NCBI GenBank assembly: GCA_002298915.1
Contig: DBML01000012.1
Location: 1-16,710, forward strand
From: Clostridium sp. UBA699
GTDB lineage: Bacteria; Bacillota; Clostridia; Clostridiales; Clostridiaceae
Direction: 5' to 3'
Length of the DNA stretch: 16,710 nt
Shown: positions 13,683 through 16,710 of the stretch, piece by piece
Layout of the letters: the number at the start of each line of letters is the position of its first letter
How positions within the stretch are numbered: the first letter of the stretch is position 1
Notes under the pieces: generated by a model
The model's database searches: none
Told to the model about the DNA's origin: nothing
The model's input: only the letters and a program-made list of their open reading frames with translations
Program-made: the position numbers and the translations under genes

Positions 13683-14081
13683 ATGAGACCTTTGATAAGA
13701 AAGGAAATCGATGCATTTTTCTCAGGGCAGCAGAATAGGATAGAACTTTACATGGCTGTGGAAGAGATGGTGAAATCACTGGGTTCGATAACAATCGACA
13801 TAACAAAGTCACAGATATCCTTCGGCACCAAATATAAATTTGCATGGGTGTGGCTTCCGCCTGACAGCTCCCACAAGCGTCCGAAGGACAGCATTGTCCT
13901 ATCGTTCGGCTTGGACCACAGGGTTGAAAGCAAGCAGATAGTGGAGGCGGTGGAGCCTTATCCGGGACGCTGGACTCATCACATTATAATTCAAAAAGAA
14001 ACTGACCTAAATACTGATGTTTTTAAATGGCTTAAGCAGGCTTATGCTTTTTCGAAAAGCCATGAAAAAAAGGGTCATTAA
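13683..14081 (+). CDS. DUF5655 domain protein
   Basis: A 132-residue soluble protein. The C-terminal two thirds match the DUF5655 pattern as I know it: SQISFGTKYKFAWVWLP, then DSIVLSFGLDHRVESKQIVEAVEPYPGRWTHHIII, then WLKQAYAFS. The strongly conserved GRWTHH (95-100) is present. No function is established to my knowledge. ATG 13683 follows a strong GGGAGGTG and lies 16 bases after the GNAT stop, so the two are very probably cotranscribed. Confidence 0.8.
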   Translation: MRPLIRKEIDAFFSGQQNRIELYMAVEEMVKSLGSITIDITKSQISFGTKYKFAWVWLPPDSSHKRPKDSIVLSFGLDHRVESKQIVEAVEPYPGRWTHHIIIQKETDLNTDVFKWLKQAYAFSKSHEKKGH

Positions 14082-14126
14082 AAAGTAAAGTATGAAAAGA
14101 ATAAAAATGCTATCGAAAGGGGTTTT

Positions 14127-15161
14127 ATGATGAAGAAAAGGCTAGCGATAATTTTTGGAGGAAAATCTACTGAGCACAAGGTTTCGAGGACTTCTGCAAC
14201 ATCAGTTCTCAAGAATATCAATTCGGAGAAATACGACATAAGTGTCCTGGGAATAACGGAGGATGGAGTCTGGTACGAATACAAAGGCAACTATGACATG
14301 ATCGAAAGCGGAGACTGGGAGAAGGATTCGGTTAACCTGATTCCGGATGGACAGAACAAGATTTTTAAACAGGAAATCGACGTTGCGTTTCCTGTAATGC
14401 ATGGACTTTATGGAGAGGACGGTACGATACAAGGGATGCTGAAGCTGTTCGGGATACCTTGCGTTGCACCGGGGGTCATGTCTTCGGCAATATGCATGGA
14501 CAAGGTGTATACTAAATACATCCTTGAAAGATTCAGCATTCGACAGGCTGATTACGTTGTTGTTAACGCTCACGAGTACAGGGAGGGAAGAGAGCCTTTC
14601 ATCAGCCTCATAGAGAAGAAGCTTGGATACCCTGCCTTCGTCAAACCTTCGAACAGCGGATCGTCAGTCGGCATAACAAAAGCTCACGACAGGGCAGAGC
14701 TCATCGAAGGATTGGAAAACGCTCTGAAATATGACAGAAAGATTCTTGTGGAGAAGGCGATCAACGCAAGGGAGATAGAGGTAGCAGTCCTCGGAAATGA
14801 CTACCCTCAGGCAGCTGTTCCTGGTGAAATAATGCCGTCAAAGGAGTTTTACGACTACGAGGCAAAATACATCGATCCTGAATCAAGGCTTCTCATACCT
14901 GCGGCTATAAGCGGTGAAAAACAGGAGGAAATAAAGAACCTTGCAATTTCAATTTATAAAATTCTAGACTGTGCAGGGATGTCCAGGGTTGATTTCCTGG
15001 TCGACAAAGACACTGAAGAGGTTTACCTGAACGAGGTCAACACGATTCCTGGCTTTACTAGCATAAGCATGTACCCTAAAATGTGGCAGGCGTCAGGAAA
15101 ATCATATCCTGAGCTTATAGACAACCTGATAGAACTCGCGGTGGAGAGAAACAACAGCTAG
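14127..15161 (+). CDS. ddl: D-alanine--D-alanine ligase
   Basis: Ddl joins two D-alanines with ATP in the cytoplasm to give the D-Ala-D-Ala end of peptidoglycan stem peptides. The 344 residues form a normal ATP-grasp ligase: GGKSTEHKVS with Glu16, HGLYGEDGTIQG (92-103), KPSNSGSSVG (173-182), EFYDYEAKY (240-248) and NEVNTIPGFT (302-311). Tyr248 in the EAKY segment corresponds to the Tyr that marks D-Ala-D-Ala ligases, which argues against D-lactate or D-serine ligases of the VanA/VanC kinds. ATG 14127 and ATG 14130 are adjacent; both fit the AAAGGGG at 14116-14122. No terminator separates it from the DUF5655 gene before or the ADP-ribosylglycohydrolase after it. Confidence 0.95.
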   Translation: MMKKRLAIIFGGKSTEHKVSRTSATSVLKNINSEKYDISVLGITEDGVWYEYKGNYDMIESGDWEKDSVNLIPDGQNKIFKQEIDVAFPVMHGLYGEDGTIQGMLKLFGIPCVAPGVMSSAICMDKVYTKYILERFSIRQADYVVVNAHEYREGREPFISLIEKKLGYPAFVKPSNSGSSVGITKAHDRAELIEGLENALKYDRKILVEKAINAREIEVAVLGNDYPQAAVPGEIMPSKEFYDYEAKYIDPESRLLIPAAISGEKQEEIKNLAISIYKILDCAGMSRVDFLVDKDTEEVYLNEVNTIPGFTSISMYPKMWQASGKSYPELIDNLIELAVERNNS

Positions 15162-15177
15162 CGTTCAGCCAGCTTGC

Positions 15178-15192
15178 GGGACGGTTAATCAG
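15178..15192 (+). repeat. 15-bp direct repeat, copy 1 (flanks the ADP-ribosylglycohydrolase gene)
   Basis: GGGACGGTTAATCAG occurs here in the gap after ddl and again at 16127-16141, where it forms the last codons of the ADP-ribosylglycohydrolase gene. Similarity continues a few bases to the left (AGCTTGC here, AGCTCG there). In the matching frame this copy reads SLRDG-stop, against ELGDG-stop in the gene. Confidence 0.7.
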
Positions 15193-15243
15193 AAGCTGCA
15201 GTAACAAAAAGACATGTATTAAATGGCTTAAGGAGGAAAGAAA

Positions 15244-16137
15244 TTGGATAGATATTCACGTGTTCTGGGAGGTCTTCTAGGCGTAGCCTGCGGTGACGCG
15301 CTAGGAGGAACTCTTGAGTTTTTATCGGAAGCCGAGGGGAGAATCAGATATGGATATCTCAAGGATATTATCGGCGGGGGCTGCTGGGATCTTGAGCCGG
15401 GTGAAGTTACAGACGACACAATGATGACCATATGTGTAGCAGAGGGCATCCTTGACGATCCTAAGAATCCGATTGATCGCATAGGGGAAAGATTTATTGA
15501 ATGGTACCACAGCAAACCTAAGGATATTGGCAACATAATAAACCTTGCACTGAGTGCATACATCGAAAGCGGAAGCTGGAAGATCGCTTCTTTATCAGCT
15601 CACGGCTTTAACGAAGGTATTAGCGCAGGCAACGGTTCTCTTATGAGATGCATACCTGTGGCTCTCTATTACAGAGATCATCAGATTATGGAGATGGTAA
15701 CCGAACAGCAGTCGAAGCTCACGCACTACGATAGTAAGGCGACCAGGGCATGCTTGTTGTACAACAAGCTTGTTAGCGGATATCTGGAGGGTGAGTCCAA
15801 AATCTCGTTTATTAAGGAAATGCTGGAATACTATCCTGAATACAAAAAAGTGCTTAGCATGGGCAAGTGCAACCTGAAATCCAGCGGATATGTTGTCGAC
15901 TCGCTCATTTCAGCGCTGTGGTGCTTCATAAACACAGATTCCTTCGAAGAAGCTGTATGCGAAGCTGTCAACCTTTGCGGTGATGCAGACACAGTGGGCG
16001 CTATTACGGGCGGACTGGCAGGAGCATACTATGGTGCAGAGGCCATTCCTTCAAGGTGGAGCGATAAGATCCTGGTGAAGGACAAGCTGATCGAGCTGGC
16101 TGAGAGGATGGCAGGCAGAGAGCTCGGGGACGGTTAA
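15244..16137 (+). CDS. ADP-ribosylglycohydrolase family protein (DraG-like)
   Basis: A 297-residue protein of the ADP-ribosylglycohydrolase (DraG/ARH) family, all-helical two-metal hydrolases that remove ADP-ribose from proteins or small molecules. Seen: the start RVLGGLLGVACGDALGGTLEF, the metal ligands TDDT (56-59), AGNGSLMR (128-135) and the second metal motif GDADTVGAITGGLAGA (246-261). All key Asp residues are present, so it should be active. The start is TTG 15244, seven bases after a strong AAGGAGG (15230-15236); no ATG precedes the conserved start. No ADP-ribosyltransferase is encoded in the window, so a DraT/DraG role is unlikely and the substrate is unknown. It lies 82 bases after ddl. 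Confidence 0.92.
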   Translation: MDRYSRVLGGLLGVACGDALGGTLEFLSEAEGRIRYGYLKDIIGGGCWDLEPGEVTDDTMMTICVAEGILDDPKNPIDRIGERFIEWYHSKPKDIGNIINLALSAYIESGSWKIASLSAHGFNEGISAGNGSLMRCIPVALYYRDHQIMEMVTEQQSKLTHYDSKATRACLLYNKLVSGYLEGESKISFIKEMLEYYPEYKKVLSMGKCNLKSSGYVVDSLISALWCFINTDSFEEAVCEAVNLCGDADTVGAITGGLAGAYYGAEAIPSRWSDKILVKDKLIELAERMAGRELGDG

Positions 16138-16141
16138 TCAG
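16127..16141 (+). repeat. 15-bp direct repeat, copy 2 (end of the ADP-ribosylglycohydrolase gene)
   Basis: GGGACGGTTAATCAG includes the last codons and stop of the gene. It is identical to 15178-15192, 949 bases upstream, so the gene is bounded by the two copies. Confidence 0.7.
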
Positions 16142-16160
16142 CAGATTAATTGATGAATAG

Positions 16161-16216
16161 AATCTCCTTGAATGGGCATGATTATAACAATCATTCCAAA
16201 CAAGGAGGTTTTTTTA
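16161..16216 (+). terminator. Terminator-like hairpin that buries the transposase ribosome binding site
   Basis: AATCTCCTTG (16161-16170) pairs with CAAGGAGGTT (16201-16210) over 10 bp with one wobble. An inner TGATT/AATCA stem extends it, and a T run follows (16209-16215). The 3' arm contains the whole AAGGAGG of the transposase gene. The hairpin can therefore end transcripts from the ADP-ribosylglycohydrolase side and also hide the ribosome binding site, as is known for IS200 tnpA. Confidence 0.75.
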
Positions 16217-16218
16217 TT

Positions 16219-16710
16219 ATGCCGAGAACTGCCCGTGTGAAGAGTCCTGATGCTAAGTATCACATCATGTCCAGGAGCATAAGCGAAGTGGATTTGTTCC
16301 GCGACGAAGAAGACAAGGCGAGATATCTGAAGATAGTCAAGCGCTACAAGGAGAAATTCAAAATCAGGATAAACGCCTATTGCCTAATGGACAACCACAG
16401 CCACCTTTTAATAGATGCGAACGGAGCAGACATATCTAAGGTTATGCATGGGATCAACCTGAGCTACGCGAGGTACTTCAACAAGAAATACGGCAGGCAC
16501 GGGCACTTGTTCCAGGACAGGTTCAAGAGCAAGGTGATCGGAAACAACGGCTATTTCCTCAGACTTTCAGCATACATCCACAACAACCCCCATTCCTTGA
16601 AGGGATACGAGAAGTCGGTGGAGAGCTATAAGTATTCGAGCCTCGGGATATACATGGGCACGAGGAGTGACAAGCTGAAAATCTTAGACAAGGGCTACCT
16701 GCTGGGCCTT
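16219..16710 (+). CDS. REP-associated tyrosine transposase (RAYT, Y1/HUH), 3' end beyond the window
   Basis: An open frame of 164 codons runs to the window edge without a stop. It is a Y1-type (IS200-like) transposase of the REP-associated class. It opens with PRTARVKSPDAKYHIMSRS and has the metal-binding HUH-type motif in YCLMDNHSHLLI, with Ser between the two His. GHLFQDRFKSKV and SAYIHNNPHS follow; the Tyr of the latter motif is the likely nucleophile. Such proteins cut and join single-stranded DNA at hairpins and are thought to spread REP-type repeats. ATG 16219 lies ten bases after AAGGAGG (16202-16208), which is held in a hairpin. No IS ends are visible upstream. The C-terminus is not seen, so integrity cannot be judged. 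Confidence 0.9.
   Translation, partial: MPRTARVKSPDAKYHIMSRSISEVDLFRDEEDKARYLKIVKRYKEKFKIRINAYCLMDNHSHLLIDANGADISKVMHGINLSYARYFNKKYGRHGHLFQDRFKSKVIGNNGYFLRLSAYIHNNPHSLKGYEKSVESYKYSSLGIYMGTRSDKLKILDKGYLLGL

Noticed and set aside
14127..15161. VanA/VanC/VanG-type resistance ligase
   Set aside because: The EAKY segment with Tyr248 is that of housekeeping D-Ala-D-Ala ligases, and no vanH, vanX, vanT or two-component genes are nearby.
15170..15198. Hairpin CAGCTT/AAGCTG after ddl as a terminator
   Set aside because: The stem is only six pairs around a 17-base loop, and no T run follows.

Overview
The window reads like the chromosome of a motile Gram-positive, low-to-moderate-GC member of the Clostridia. 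The signs are strong GGAGG-type ribosome binding sites, several TTG starts, a glmS ribozyme, a NiCo (czcD-type) riboswitch, a SigD-type flagellar promoter ahead of motAB, a YdbS/YdbT-like pair and a CwlO-like NlpC/P60 hydrolase. I cannot name the species from the sequence alone. Almost all of the DNA is coding, genes sit in short operons, and most operons end in clear intrinsic terminators.

Layout. (1) 1-3941: amino-sugar supply for the cell wall. glmM (phosphoglucosamine mutase) is followed by a terminator, two candidate promoters, a glmS ribozyme and glmS. The ribozyme senses GlcN6P, which GlmS makes and GlmM consumes. Its P1 loop is enlarged by about 140 nt and holds two copies of a twin-hairpin repeat. 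(2) 3976-5998: a YdbS/YdbT-like pair of bPH2-domain membrane proteins with their own promoter. (3) 5999-7585, minus strand: motB and motA, the flagellar stator, behind a near-consensus SigD promoter. (4) 7631-8772: an ornithine cyclodeaminase/mu-crystallin family oxidoreductase, divergent from motA. (5) 8779-10002, minus strand: a secreted coiled-coil NlpC/P60 peptidoglycan hydrolase. (6) 10035-11330: a NiCo riboswitch with an overlapping terminator, a CDF metal-efflux protein and a DUF1653 protein. (7) 11341-13130: an apparently autoregulated MarR operon (marR-type regulator, GNAT acetyltransferase, exported DUF1287 protein) with two inverted-repeat operators bracketing the promoter. (8) 13184-16137: a GNAT acetyltransferase, a DUF5655 protein, D-alanine--D-alanine ligase and an ADP-ribosylglycohydrolase, all on the plus strand with no clear terminator between them. 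(9) 16161-16710: a REP-associated (Y1/HUH) transposase cut by the window end. Its ribosome binding site is buried in a terminator-like hairpin.

Cell-wall biology recurs: GlcN6P/UDP-GlcNAc precursor synthesis, D-Ala-D-Ala, an NlpC/P60 hydrolase and an exported DUF1287 protein. Regulation by RNA is unusually visible, with a ribozyme, a metal riboswitch and a hairpin-masked transposase start. The points most worth a second look are the repeat-loaded P1 loop of the glmS ribozyme, where one repeat hairpin competes with P1, and the possible link between that repeat and the RAYT transposase about 14 kb downstream.
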